Shown: one piece after another, positions 30,621-39,588 of the stretch | How positions within the stretch are numbered: position 1 is the first letter of the stretch | Layout: each line of letters starts with the position of its first letter | NCBI RefSeq assembly: GCF_019443085.1 | Contig: NZ_JAHZIL010000002.1 | Location: 434,001 to 498,000, forward strand | Reading direction: 5' to 3' | Origin: Marinobacter sp. F4218 | GTDB taxonomy: Bacteria > Pseudomonadota > Gammaproteobacteria > Pseudomonadales > Oleiphilaceae | Length of the DNA stretch: 64,000 bases | Made by a program: the position numbers and the translations under genes | Notes under the pieces: model-generated | What the model saw: only the letters and a program-made list of their open reading frames with translations | Told to the model about the DNA's origin: nothing | Databases searched by the model: none

Positions 30621-33317
30621 ATGACCACACGTCGCGTCTACGCCTTGGCTTTCACCCTGATCTTTCTTGTTGGGATGAGTCAGGCTGAGAACGCGATGGC
30701 AGCACTGGATGATCTGCTGCCGCCCGTTCAGACGGAAACCGAGAGGTTTCCCCCCGCTGAGGAAGACGAAAAGAAAGCGCAGGAAGAAGAGTCGGAAGAA
30801 GAACCCGAGCCCGAACCAACACCGGTCAAACCAGAGATTGAAGCGCCGGAGGAGCCGCTGGTAAGTTCGCTACCTGCGCCGCAGAACGCCGATATCCAGC
30901 AGCAGATCCAAAAGCTTCGCGAAGCGCTCGATAGTCGTCAACATGCCCTGAGTATTAGTGAACAGCGGCTCGCCTACGCAGAGTCGCTCCGCACCCGACT
31001 TGATAATGAATATGAAAGTTTTGAACTGCGCTTGGAAAGGGCGGGATTAAACCTCACCGATGACTACGCAAATTTGTTGCGCCAGCGTCTGGAGCGGTTA
31101 CGTAACCAGACCATCGCCGCCGGTTTAACGAAAGGTATCAGCGCCCAGTTGTCAGCCGCCCGCGAGGAACAACTGCGGCTTGAAGAGTTTGAGGCAGTGA
31201 TCGAGCCAGACGATGATGCCCGTGGCAGGCTGGAGGTGAAACGGGTACAGCTTCTTCGCCAGCTACATGGGTCCGTCACCAAGCACATTGAAGTTCTGAA
31301 CGAGTATTACAATATCGTGGTTCAGCTCCAGGATCGGCTGGAGTCTTACCAGACTTTGCTTCAGCAACGACTGTTCTGGCTGCCCAGCACCAACAAGGTC
31401 AATCTGGAGATGGTTGGGCAGATATACCGAGGCGTGGTCTGGTTCGTTTCCAGTTTTAAATTGCCTGCCCTGAAGGATGCCGTTCAGGCCTCCGTCGATG
31501 AGCACTGGCCACTCCTGGTACTGCTTTCGGTGGTCGTGGTGGTGATGGCCGTGCGTCGGCGCCGGCTTCGAAAAGCTCTCATCGATACGGGCTATAACGT
31601 GGGGAATGTCCGCCAGGATCGCTGGAACTTCACCTTCTCTGCGCTGGTTTACAGCTTTCTGCTAGCATTGCCGGGAGTATTCCTCCTCACACTTGGACAC
31701 CTTTTACTGGAGAGTGGGAACAGTTTTCTCCATGCCCTCTCCAAAGGCTTGTCCAACGCCGCCTTCGTCACTCTGCTATTAAGAAGCGTATACACCGTGG
31801 CCTACACCAAGGGCCTTGGCGAACGCCACTTTCAATGGAATCCGAATACGCTCCGGATGATTCGGAAGCAGATCCCCATCTTGCTAGCCGTGTTGATTCC
31901 CATCATTATCATCATGCCCACGATGGCGACCAAGAAAGGTGCAGTTTACAGCGACAGCCTCGGGCGCTTTCTTTTCATGCTTGCATCGTTTGCTCTCGCC
32001 TACTTTGCCCAGCAATTTATGACTGCGGTGCGAAAGGATCAATCCACCAGCCAGATTCTCCGTGTCCTGCATTGGATAGCTGTGGCCATGCCGCTGGCTC
32101 TGGCCTTTATCTCACTGTGGGGCTATCACTACACCGCGGTGCGGTTTGAAGGTCTCATGTTCATCAGCCTGTGCTGGGTGGCCTTCGTGATCCTACTGCA
32201 TTACCTCGGATTGCGAAGCCTGGCGGTGCGAGAGCGCCGGATGGCGCTCAAGCGCGTTCTGGAAACCCGGGAGGCCGAGCGGAAACTGGCCGAAACCCGG
32301 GAAGCGGCGGAATCGTCTGGCGAGGGCGTTCCCATGAGTTTCGATTCGCCACGGCGGGATATCAATGAAATCAGCCAGCAAAGCGAAACCCTGTTAAAGA
32401 TTATCTCGCTGATTCTGGCAGCTGTCGGTCTTTGGATGCTCTGGGACAATGTTTTTCCAGCGCTGGGGATATTTGACGACATCACTCTTTGGACCATCAA
32501 CACGGGCATTGAGGGACAAGACCCTGTCCCGATCAATCTGGGAGACCTGATGGTCGCGTTGGCTATTGGCGCAGGCACCGTGCTCGCGGCCCGAAACCTT
32601 CCGGGAACCCTGGAAGTCGTGTTTCTCAGTCGACTCAATCTCGAACCGGGAGTCGGTTATGCGATTACCACACTGGCCACGTATATCATTGTCTTTATTG
32701 GTATTGTCGCCGCTCTGGCGGGACTCGGGTTCCAGTGGTCGAAGCTTCAGTGGTTGGTGGCTGCACTTGGTGTGGGGCTGGGCTTCGGTCTCCAGGAAAT
32801 CGTGGCCAATTTTGTCTCCGGCATTATTCTTCTGTTTGAACGGCCAATCCGTGTCGGCGACACGGTTACCATTGGCGGTATTACTGGCACGGTATCCCGA
32901 ATCCGGATTCGGGCGACAACGCTGGTGGACTGGGATCGCAAAGAGCAGATTATTCCCAATAAGACTTTCGTCACTCAGGATCTGACCAACTGGACCCTGT
33001 CCGATCCCATTACCCGGGTGATTGTCCGGGTTGGTGTCGCCTACGGTTCAGACGTCGATAAGGTGCAAGACCTGCTACATAAAGTTGCCGTCAAAAACGA
33101 GCGGGTAGTTGAAGAGCCCGCGCCAGCCGTGTTCTGCGTTGAACTGGGCGAAAGTCGGATCGACTTTGAGGTCCGGGTTTTCGTCCGGGATGTGCTGGAC
33201 TTTATGCCGCTGTCCCACGAGCTGCACTCGGCGATTACCCGGGCTCTGAAAGAGGCCGGTATCGAGATCCCCTTCCCGCAACGAGACATTCACATTCGAA
33301 CCGAGCCGGAGAAGTGA
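30621..33317 (+). CDS. MscS-superfamily mechanosensitive channel, MscK/KefA-like
   Basis: 898 residues. A signal peptide (to about residue 28) is followed by an acidic, proline-rich linker, then a coiled-coil periplasmic segment (about 85-260), several transmembrane helices (about 290-560) and the C-terminal MscS module. The pore-lining helix is in 'LVAALGVGLGFGLQEIVANF' (about residue 710-730) followed by 'IILLFERPIRVGDTV', the canonical MscS beta-domain entry, and a C-terminal cytoplasmic cage. Such channels open under membrane tension and release solutes after osmotic downshift. It is shorter than E. coli MscK (about 1,120 residues), mainly in the periplasmic domain. Confidence 0.88.
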   Translation: MTTRRVYALAFTLIFLVGMSQAENAMAALDDLLPPVQTETERFPPAEEDEKKAQEEESEEEPEPEPTPVKPEIEAPEEPLVSSLPAPQNADIQQQIQKLREALDSRQHALSISEQRLAYAESLRTRLDNEYESFELRLERAGLNLTDDYANLLRQRLERLRNQTIAAGLTKGISAQLSAAREEQLRLEEFEAVIEPDDDARGRLEVKRVQLLRQLHGSVTKHIEVLNEYYNIVVQLQDRLESYQTLLQQRLFWLPSTNKVNLEMVGQIYRGVVWFVSSFKLPALKDAVQASVDEHWPLLVLLSVVVVVMAVRRRRLRKALIDTGYNVGNVRQDRWNFTFSALVYSFLLALPGVFLLTLGHLLLESGNSFLHALSKGLSNAAFVTLLLRSVYTVAYTKGLGERHFQWNPNTLRMIRKQIPILLAVLIPIIIIMPTMATKKGAVYSDSLGRFLFMLASFALAYFAQQFMTAVRKDQSTSQILRVLHWIAVAMPLALAFISLWGYHYTAVRFEGLMFISLCWVAFVILLHYLGLRSLAVRERRMALKRVLETREAERKLAETREAAESSGEGVPMSFDSPRRDINEISQQSETLLKIISLILAAVGLWMLWDNVFPALGIFDDITLWTINTGIEGQDPVPINLGDLMVALAIGAGTVLAARNLPGTLEVVFLSRLNLEPGVGYAITTLATYIIVFIGIVAALAGLGFQWSKLQWLVAALGVGLGFGLQEIVANFVSGIILLFERPIRVGDTVTIGGITGTVSRIRIRATTLVDWDRKEQIIPNKTFVTQDLTNWTLSDPITRVIVRVGVAYGSDVDKVQDLLHKVAVKNERVVEEPAPAVFCVELGESRIDFEVRVFVRDVLDFMPLSHELHSAITRALKEAGIEIPFPQRDIHIRTEPEK

Positions 33318-33439
33318 TGGCTGGAAGTGGAGCGCCTGTTGTTCTTGGACTAAGTTAAAGTCTGAGGTAGTTAATTGGTCCCGGGCCTATTGCAGTCATC
33401 TCAATATTCGGATTCAAGATGAGCAATAAAGGGGGCGGT

Positions 33440-33784
33440 ATGAACAACAAAGCTATTGCGCTAACACTTACTACCTGTCTCAGCATGGGAGCGTCTGTTG
33501 CTTTCGCAGACTCCCACGGCATGATGAAAATGGCCGAGGAAAAGAAGTGCCTCGGCTGCCATCTCACCAGCGAGGAGGTGCCACGAGCGCCCTCCTTCCA
33601 AAGCGTTGCCCAGAAGTACACGGAAGACGACCGAGAGATGCTGGTAGAAGTTGTTAAGACCGGAGGAGAGGATCACTGGGGATCAGCCGTTATGCCCCCA
33701 CCCGGTCCTCGGCCAGAAGTCAGCGACCAGGAGGCCAACGATCTGGTTGACTGGATCCTCGGCCTGCGGGACGAAGGGATGTGA
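33440..33784 (+). CDS. Periplasmic class I cytochrome c (c551/c5 type)
   Basis: 114 residues from ATG 33440, which has GGGGGCGG just upstream; an ATG at 33419 is the alternative. A signal peptide ends near residue 23 (AFA/DSH). One haem-binding motif CLGCH (Cys37, Cys40, His41) and a distal methionine in 'VMPPPGPRPEVSD' are the classical ligands. Such cytochromes carry single electrons in the periplasm to oxidases or peroxidases. Ends about 105 bases before the next gene, separated by an SOS-regulated promoter. Confidence 0.88.
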   Translation: MNNKAIALTLTTCLSMGASVAFADSHGMMKMAEEKKCLGCHLTSEEVPRAPSFQSVAQKYTEDDREMLVEVVKTGGEDHWGSAVMPPPGPRPEVSDQEANDLVDWILGLRDEGM

Positions 33785-33824
33785 TCCGCTGAGCGGTCTC
33801 CGATCATCGGCGAGGCCGGATGGG

Positions 33825-33853
33825 TTGTTAGCGGTACCGGCCCCGCCTATAAT
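33825..33853 (+). promoter_or_regulatory. Sigma70 promoter of the CLCA_X-type gene
   Basis: -35 TTGTTA (33825-33830), 17-bp spacer, perfect -10 TATAAT (33848-33853). It lies 37 bp before the GTG start, with a LexA-type box immediately downstream. Confidence 0.75.
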
Positions 33854-33854
33854 G

Positions 33855-33870
33855 CTGTATCTATATACAG
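33855..33870. promoter_or_regulatory. LexA (SOS) box
   Basis: CTGTATCTATATACAG fits the gammaproteobacterial consensus CTG-N10-CAG with the AT-rich, TATA-like centre. It begins one base after the -10 hexamer, so bound LexA would cover the transcription start. This predicts induction of the gene by DNA damage. Confidence 0.8.
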
Positions 33871-33889
33871 CTGTTATTTTTGGAGTTCC

Positions 33890-34636
33890 GTGAGCATTTC
33901 CTTTGTCGATATCCGGAGGCGGTACGATTTCCGCAGCATCGAAATTGGTCGATGGGTGACAGAGTCCGAGCGTGATCGGGCGGCGCAACGCTTCCATGGT
34001 GCGCTGGATACTCTGAAGGCCACGCTTGGTGTGCCTGAACAGGTTATTTCCCTGAAAAGCTCTCTGGGCCTGCAATATGGAATTGGGGGCCAGCTCGGCG
34101 TTTGCGCCCACTATATTCCGGCCACCCGGCAACTCGCACTCGCCAAGAATGCAGGCGCGGGGAGCCTGGCTCACGAGTGGTTCCATGCCTTCGATCACTA
34201 CATCGCCTCCAAAGTATTCCTGCAGTCCGGTCGCCAGGCATTTGCCAGTTCCCTGTGGCTCGACAGCCAGCGCTTCAAGCCCCATGCCCTCACCTCGCTG
34301 CTGTTTCGATGCTTTGAGGCAATCTTGCTGAATGCCGATGGCACGGGGCCCAGCGGTCTATTCAACGCCTCAAGGACTGCCGATACACATCGGAACTCGC
34401 TCTATTGGGCACGCCCGGAAGAAATGGCCGCCCGCGCTTTTGAAGCATTCATTGAGGACAGGGCTCCCCGGGATGGCTTTCTAGTCAGAGGAACCCGGAA
34501 TTCCGAGGAGGCGCGGCTAGGGCTGTATCCTTCCGGGGCGGAACGAGATCGGGTCGCTGCCGCATTCAGCGACTATTTTGCGAGCCTTGGCCGCGCACTC
34601 AGCCGTCCGGCGAAGACTGGCACGATGTCGCATTGA
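33890..34636 (+). CDS. CLCA_X-type protein with HExxH metallopeptidase-like motif, SOS-boxed
   Basis: 248 residues. GTG start at 33890 with GGAG (33882-33885) upstream. His95-Glu96-x2-His99 in HEWFHAFDHY is a zincin-like motif; the long C-terminal 'WARPEEMAARAFEAFIED' resembles the LPD1-like/polyvalent-protein families in which the same motif occurs, often in phage or plasmid proteins. The name CLCA_X is from memory of similar annotated proteins; biochemical function is not known. The LexA box and strong promoter in front point to a DNA-damage role. The next gene starts 47 bases downstream, so patatin may be co-transcribed. Confidence 0.7.
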   Translation: MSISFVDIRRRYDFRSIEIGRWVTESERDRAAQRFHGALDTLKATLGVPEQVISLKSSLGLQYGIGGQLGVCAHYIPATRQLALAKNAGAGSLAHEWFHAFDHYIASKVFLQSGRQAFASSLWLDSQRFKPHALTSLLFRCFEAILLNADGTGPSGLFNASRTADTHRNSLYWARPEEMAARAFEAFIEDRAPRDGFLVRGTRNSEEARLGLYPSGAERDRVAAAFSDYFASLGRALSRPAKTGTMSH

Positions 34637-34682
34637 GGTACATACTAAAAAAAGACCGCGCAATGGACAACGGTACTCGCCA

Positions 34683-36197
34683 ATGATGTCCCTGATAAAG
34701 CCGAAAGGATTCAGCCGGCAGGAACTGCGACAGCGCATGCAATCGGCCACGAGTTATCAGCAATGGCATGAAGCTGCTATTGCCCTCGATAACCTGTCTG
34801 GCGCTGAAAACTGGCGTCAAAGTGATGCCTCTGAATATTACGATTACCGCGACATCCGGGCCAGGTATGAGCTACTGCGTACCCTGCTGGCCGAACAGAA
34901 TCACGAGGAGCTCCTCTACCTTCTGAACGAAGGCATCCACGGCAATATGAGTGGAATGGGCCGCCCTATCCTGTACGACAAGGCGCTCACCGGAACCAAA
35001 CGGCTGATCGATAATTACGTGAATGCCATTGTCGAAGCTCTGAAGACCGTCGCAGATTCGTCTTCGTCCCACATTTCTCTTCAGGATAAGGTGGATTTTT
35101 TCCGCCGGGCCAGTCACTGCTATGGACGCTCTGCCCTTATGCTCAGCGGCGGAGGTGGGCTGATATATTTCCACCACGGTGTGGTTCAAACCCTAATCGA
35201 ACAGGATCTGTTACCGAATGTGGTCTCCGGGGCAAGCGCCGGGGCCTGGGTATCGGCCCTACTGTCCATGTATACCAACAAAGAACTGAAGGCCGGTTTT
35301 TTTGAACGTTACCGCTACGATATGCCGGAACACCTGAATCCGGTCAGAGTATTGGCCGGAATGGAGCCCGGGGTGTCGCCACTTTCCGTGAAGGAACGTG
35401 CGATGGATAGCATCAACAATTCGATGACCTTCCAGGAAGCGTACGAGCACACCGGGCGGTACATCAATATCTCGATCGCACCGGCGGAGAAGCACCAGAA
35501 CTCCAGGCTGATGAACGCGATTACCTCTCCCAACGTCTATATCCGCTCTGCCATGGATGCATCCGGCAGTGTTCCCGGCGTCGTGCCTCCCGTTACGCTT
35601 TACGCCAAGGGCGCCGATGGAAAACCGAAGCCCTATCTACCATCCCGAAAGTGGGTTGATGGCTCCGTTGCCGAAGACCTGCCTGCGAAACGGCTGTCTC
35701 GGCTTTTCGGCGTCAATCACTACATAGTCAGCATGATCAATCCCCTGGCGGTTCCGTTTGTTGAGGATCCCAAACTTCGTCCCCGCCGAGGGTTGCGGAG
35801 TGTCGCCGGAGCTATGATCACGGGGACAGCTGCCGATCTACTCAAGGAGCTGGAGGTGTACCTGAGCCGTTTCGGTGTGTCCTTTATCAGTCCCGCCGTT
35901 CTGATTGCCCACAGCGTGCTCAACCAGAGTTATACCGGCGACGTAAACATTATTCTTGAGAAAAAGGACTTCAGCTGGCGAAACGTGCTTTTCGGGTATC
36001 GAAATGACCAGGAAATCGCGAACCTGATTCTGGCGGGCAAGCGAAATACCTGGCCAAAGCTGGCAATGATCCGCAATGCCGCCCTGGTTGGCCAGGAATT
36101 GGACCGAATTCTGGATTTGCTGGATCAACGGGAGTTCGGGCAAAGGCGAGGCGGCGGGGAGCGTCGCAGGCTCACGCTCCCGCCGGTATCTTTTTAG
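34683..36197 (+). CDS. Patatin-like phospholipase with DUF3336 N-terminal domain
   Basis: 504 residues from ATG 34683 (another ATG at 34686); the longer frame from 34578 would overlap the upstream gene. The first about 130 residues are of the DUF3336 type found in lipid-droplet triacylglycerol lipases. The patatin core has the oxyanion loop 'LSGGGGLIYFHHG', nucleophile Ser185 in GASAG, and the dyad aspartate in 'WVDGSVAEDLP'. Such enzymes hydrolyse acyl esters of phospholipids or neutral lipids; a role in wax ester or triacylglycerol turnover is possible but inferred. Its TAG shares four bases (TTAG) with the stop of the convergent gene. Confidence 0.87.
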   Translation: MMSLIKPKGFSRQELRQRMQSATSYQQWHEAAIALDNLSGAENWRQSDASEYYDYRDIRARYELLRTLLAEQNHEELLYLLNEGIHGNMSGMGRPILYDKALTGTKRLIDNYVNAIVEALKTVADSSSSHISLQDKVDFFRRASHCYGRSALMLSGGGGLIYFHHGVVQTLIEQDLLPNVVSGASAGAWVSALLSMYTNKELKAGFFERYRYDMPEHLNPVRVLAGMEPGVSPLSVKERAMDSINNSMTFQEAYEHTGRYINISIAPAEKHQNSRLMNAITSPNVYIRSAMDASGSVPGVVPPVTLYAKGADGKPKPYLPSRKWVDGSVAEDLPAKRLSRLFGVNHYIVSMINPLAVPFVEDPKLRPRRGLRSVAGAMITGTAADLLKELEVYLSRFGVSFISPAVLIAHSVLNQSYTGDVNIILEKKDFSWRNVLFGYRNDQEIANLILAGKRNTWPKLAMIRNAALVGQELDRILDLLDQREFGQRRGGGERRRLTLPPVSF

Positions 36198-36784
36198 TCC
36201 GCCTGTTTTGCAATTTCCTCGAGGGTGCTGTATTCGCAGTCCTGCTGCGCTATAAAGCTGTCAGCTGAATCAATCAGAATATTGTCGTCCCGCATGAAAC
36301 GTCGGCCAAGGAGCACCGGGTAAGAGAAGTTCCCACGATCAGTCAGCGAGAACTGGGTTTCATGAATGGTTCCGGCGATACAGAACTCCATATTCACCAC
36401 GTAGCGACGTTGCGAGGGGGCACCTTTGCGCTTTATCAGAACCGTACGATGGACCGGCCGCTCGAATTCAAGAACGACATCCTCATGCTCAACGTCACCC
36501 TCACTCGGCTGATCTTCATGATCTCCAAGGGGTAACTGAAACTTCACCCACTCTTCGTTATCCTTCTTGAAGCCTTCGACATTAACGGCATGGAGTGATG
36601 ACGTCTTTGCGCCGGTATCGAGCCTGGCTTTCAAGCGCAGATTGGTGTCGTTCATAACGACCCACTCCACAAAACCCAGGGTTTCGGGAACCGATGTATT
36701 GGACGATTCTGCATTTTTAGCAATCACACTGGTCGCAGGGAACGAAAGGGTTGCTGCCAATGCCAGTGAAGCCAGTCTTCTCAT
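36194..36784 (-). CDS. Exported retropepsin-like 'ATP-dependent zinc protease' family protein
   Basis: 196 residues. An N-terminal signal segment (ALAATLSFPATSVIA) suggests export. The body has 'LDTGAKTSSLHA' (Asp-Thr-Gly of aspartic-protease type) and 'YPVLLGRRFM', the marks of the RimB/PF05618 family, historically named ATP-dependent zinc protease although the fold is retropepsin-like. The start codon overlaps the acpH stop by one base (TAATG), so the two are translationally coupled. Physiological substrate unknown. Confidence 0.8.
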   Translation of the reverse strand: MRRLASLALAATLSFPATSVIAKNAESSNTSVPETLGFVEWVVMNDTNLRLKARLDTGAKTSSLHAVNVEGFKKDNEEWVKFQLPLGDHEDQPSEGDVEHEDVVLEFERPVHRTVLIKRKGAPSQRRYVVNMEFCIAGTIHETQFSLTDRGNFSYPVLLGRRFMRDDNILIDSADSFIAQQDCEYSTLEEIAKQAD

Positions 36785-37356
36785 TAAATATCTCCCGCAA
36801 AGGTCTGTAAATCCGGAAAAAAGCTTAAAAAACGCGTTTCCAGCTCAACGTCATTTGCTCGAATCTCGTCAATAATGCCGGAAAATTGGTTCGGAAAACG
36901 AATACGGCCGGCAACTCGGTCCAGGGCATAGCCAATGCTTTCAAAGTCTTCGTAGGCACCAAACCAGTCGTGGCCGACCATCCTTCTTGTCACCTTGACC
37001 ATTGACGGAGGCATCAGGTGCTCATAGTTTCGGAGTTCGCCGTAAATGTTGTGAACGAAGGTATCACGATCCGCGTGACTGAAACGTTGCCAGTGTCTTA
37101 ACAGATAGTGATCGTAGAGGATATCCAGGGCAACGCCGGCAAATCGGCGCCGCTCCCGTGAGAAGCATGCCTTACTGGCAAGGACTTCCGGATGTTGATC
37201 GGTGAAACCGTCAACGGCGCGGTGGTGGCGGACACCCGCCTGCACCAGCTCTGGAAGCTTCGCCAGATCAACACCCCGGGCGAAATCGCCCAGGATGCTG
37301 CCCACACGCGCTTCCGGAGAATCCGGGGCCAGAAAAACGTGGGCTAGATGATTCAA
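36784..37356 (-). CDS. acpH: ACP phosphodiesterase (AcpH family)
   Basis: 190 residues, the usual length. The N-terminus MNHLAHVFLA and the metal-binding 'GSILGDFARGVD' and 'GVRHHRAVDGFTD' followed by 'LDILYDHYL' are characteristic of the DUF479/AcpH family, HD-like phosphodiesterases that remove the 4'-phosphopantetheine arm from acyl carrier protein. It is the first gene of a two-gene unit with the retropepsin-like protein. Confidence 0.85.
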   Translation of the reverse strand: MNHLAHVFLAPDSPEARVGSILGDFARGVDLAKLPELVQAGVRHHRAVDGFTDQHPEVLASKACFSRERRRFAGVALDILYDHYLLRHWQRFSHADRDTFVHNIYGELRNYEHLMPPSMVKVTRRMVGHDWFGAYEDFESIGYALDRVAGRIRFPNQFSGIIDEIRANDVELETRFLSFFPDLQTFAGDI

Positions 37357-37379
37357 TCAGGCTCCTGGTTGTCGGGGTC

Positions 37380-37922
37380 TCAGAAGTTGAGCTGAACGCC
37401 CACCCCCAGACCATCTACAGTGACATCGTCGTCATCATAATAACGCATGTATTCGAGGTTGCCAGAGAGGTTGGATGCGAACTTCATGTTCACGCCTACA
37501 CCGTAGGAAACGTCACTTTCGTCTTCAGTTGCGGTGGTGAAGGGCCCTTTCGCCTCAAGTTCGACGCGGGTGAAGCCCAGAATTGCATAAGGCGTAATCG
37601 GAGACTCGTTGGCAAGGTTGAAAGTCGCGTAGCCCCCGAAGAAGTTATCGAGAGAGACATCGACAGCACCAATGCGGTCATCGTCCACACCGAAACCGCC
37701 GCGAGCCTCAAAGCCCAGAAACGGAGTGGCCATAACACCGGCCTTGGCGGAGAGCGTCCCTACATCGGCGTCCGAAGACCCGATATCCAGATTCGCGAAG
37801 GTGTAGTTCAGTCCGGTGTAGAGCCCGCCAACGCCCGATTTATACATATCCTGGGCATTGGCCGCGCCCGCTGTAACCAGTCCGGCGGCAAAGACAACTG
37901 CGAGGGAACTTGAGTTTTTCAT
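37380..37922 (-). CDS. Outer-membrane beta-barrel protein (porin-family, OmpA/OmpW-like size)
   Basis: 180 residues with a signal peptide (GAANA/QDM). Strand-like segments such as 'GLYTGLNYTFANLD' and 'NLEYMRYYDDDD', many Asp/Gly loops and a terminal phenylalanine (GVQLNF) indicate a small eight-stranded barrel. A GGAG sequence is seen upstream on its strand. Function unknown; similar proteins are annotated as porin family or outer-membrane beta-barrel. Confidence 0.78.
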   Translation of the reverse strand: MKNSSSLAVVFAAGLVTAGAANAQDMYKSGVGGLYTGLNYTFANLDIGSSDADVGTLSAKAGVMATPFLGFEARGGFGVDDDRIGAVDVSLDNFFGGYATFNLANESPITPYAILGFTRVELEAKGPFTTATEDESDVSYGVGVNMKFASNLSGNLEYMRYYDDDDVTVDGLGVGVQLNF

Positions 37923-38133
37923 TAATCCTTCTCCTTAGCGAACGTTCCGTTTTTCATTTTCCAAGTTGCACCAACAACACGGACATTTCCAGACCCTGGA
38001 TCCTCATTTACCTCTTATTTACAGTGATTTAATTCGGGGTTAATTCGGTGCTCGCCGTCGCCATTTCCTTGCGGAAGCCGGCACCCACAGGTATTCTGAC
38101 GCCGTCTCTTGTTTCAGCTGGCTTGAGCATTCT

Positions 38134-39585
38134 TTGAGAAACCTTTATCCCGTTGTGTTCATTGTTAGCGTCATGTTTGTGCTGCTCAGCATTTTCATGA
38201 CGTTACCGGTCATTTTTCTGGCTGGTTCCGAAACGCCCAATGCCATGGCGTTCGCGGAATCGGCCGCCATTGTCTGTGGTCTTGGCGTTCTCGGGATATT
38301 GGCCACTTACCGGCAGTCGCGGGACCTCAAACCGCGATTCATGTTCGTTCTGACCGTGTCCAGCTGGTTTATCATCGCCCTCTTCTCCTCCCTGCCCTTT
38401 TACCTGAGTGACAACGGAATTTCTGCGGCCGATGCGTTCTTTGAGGGCACCTCAGGGATAACCACCACCGGCGCTACGGTGATGAGCGGTCTGGATACGA
38501 TGGACCGCGACCTACTCCTCTGGCGCTCCATTCTCCAGTGGATAGGCGGGATCGGGATTATTGGTATGTTCGTCGCGGTTCTGCCATTTCTCCGCGTCGG
38601 AGGAATGCGGTTGTTCGCAACGGAATCGTCGGAATGGACGGATAAGGCCCTGCCAAGGATGAAAACGCTCAGCCGGGGGCTGCTGTTGGTCTATGTTGCG
38701 TTTTCCATCGTGGCCGTTTTCACCTACTGGGTTTCAGGGATGACCCTGTTCGATGCCTTTAACCATGGCCTGACAAGCATTGCGACCGGTGGGTTCTCCA
38801 CCTCCGACATGTCTATGGGCAAGTTCAGCGATCTGATCCTGATGGAAGCGACCCTGTTCATGATCATTGGTAGCCTGCCGTTCTTTCTGTTTGTGCGTGA
38901 AATGCACGGCCAGCATGGGGTACTGTTCCGGGATCAGCAGGTGCGTCTGTTCCTGGCCATCCTGTTCCTGGTCCCGGCCCTGCTAACGCTCTACCGTTGG
39001 CTCGTGTCGCCGGTGCCGTTTGATCCGCTTCATAATTACACTGCCACGCTGTTCAACGTAACGTCGGTGGTGACAACGACCGGTTATGCCTCGGAAGATT
39101 ATTCCGCCTGGGGACCGTTGGCGTTCGTACTGTTCTTCTTCCTGATGTTTGTTGGTGGCTGCTCCGGCTCGACTGCCGGCGGAATGAAGATCTTCCGGTT
39201 CCAGTTATCGCTGATCATATTGCGTGAGCAGTTGATGCGCCTGCTGCATCCCCGCGCTGTATTGACGAGGAACTATAATGGCAGGGCCGTGAGCGACGAA
39301 ATCATTTCGTCGATGATCGCCTACACTTTCATCTTCCTGCTCTGCCTTCTGCTCATCACCATTACCCTCGCTGCGATGCAGCTGGATTTCGTTACGTCGC
39401 TGTCCGGCGCCCTCACTGCATTGACCAATGTCGGTCCCGGTCTGGGAGAAATTATTGGTCCCTCCGGTAACTTTGGTCCTTTGCCTGATGGCGCAAAGTG
39501 GGTGCTCTCGGTCGGTATGCTGATGGGCCGCCTTGAAATCCTCAGCGTCATCATCGTGCTGTCTCCCGCGTTCTGGCGCAGCTAG
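38134..39585 (+). CDS. TrkH-family potassium uptake protein
   Basis: 483 residues with about ten hydrophobic helices and four P-loop selectivity regions, for example 'TSGITTTGATV', 'LTSIATGGFST', 'VTSVVTTTGYAS' and 'LTNVGPG'. This is the pore subunit of Trk potassium importers, which need a cytosolic TrkA partner not seen here. The start is TTG at 38134; there is no in-frame ATG before the first helix. Its stop is three bases from the convergent glgP stop. Confidence 0.9.
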   Translation: MRNLYPVVFIVSVMFVLLSIFMTLPVIFLAGSETPNAMAFAESAAIVCGLGVLGILATYRQSRDLKPRFMFVLTVSSWFIIALFSSLPFYLSDNGISAADAFFEGTSGITTTGATVMSGLDTMDRDLLLWRSILQWIGGIGIIGMFVAVLPFLRVGGMRLFATESSEWTDKALPRMKTLSRGLLLVYVAFSIVAVFTYWVSGMTLFDAFNHGLTSIATGGFSTSDMSMGKFSDLILMEATLFMIIGSLPFFLFVREMHGQHGVLFRDQQVRLFLAILFLVPALLTLYRWLVSPVPFDPLHNYTATLFNVTSVVTTTGYASEDYSAWGPLAFVLFFFLMFVGGCSGSTAGGMKIFRFQLSLIILREQLMRLLHPRAVLTRNYNGRAVSDEIISSMIAYTFIFLLCLLLITITLAAMQLDFVTSLSGALTALTNVGPGLGEIIGPSGNFGPLPDGAKWVLSVGMLMGRLEILSVIIVLSPAFWRS

Positions 39586-39588
39586 ATC

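Noticed and set aside
34578..34682. Upstream extension of the patatin gene
   Set aside because: It would overlap the preceding gene by 59 bases and has no family similarity; ATG 34683 fits DUF3336.
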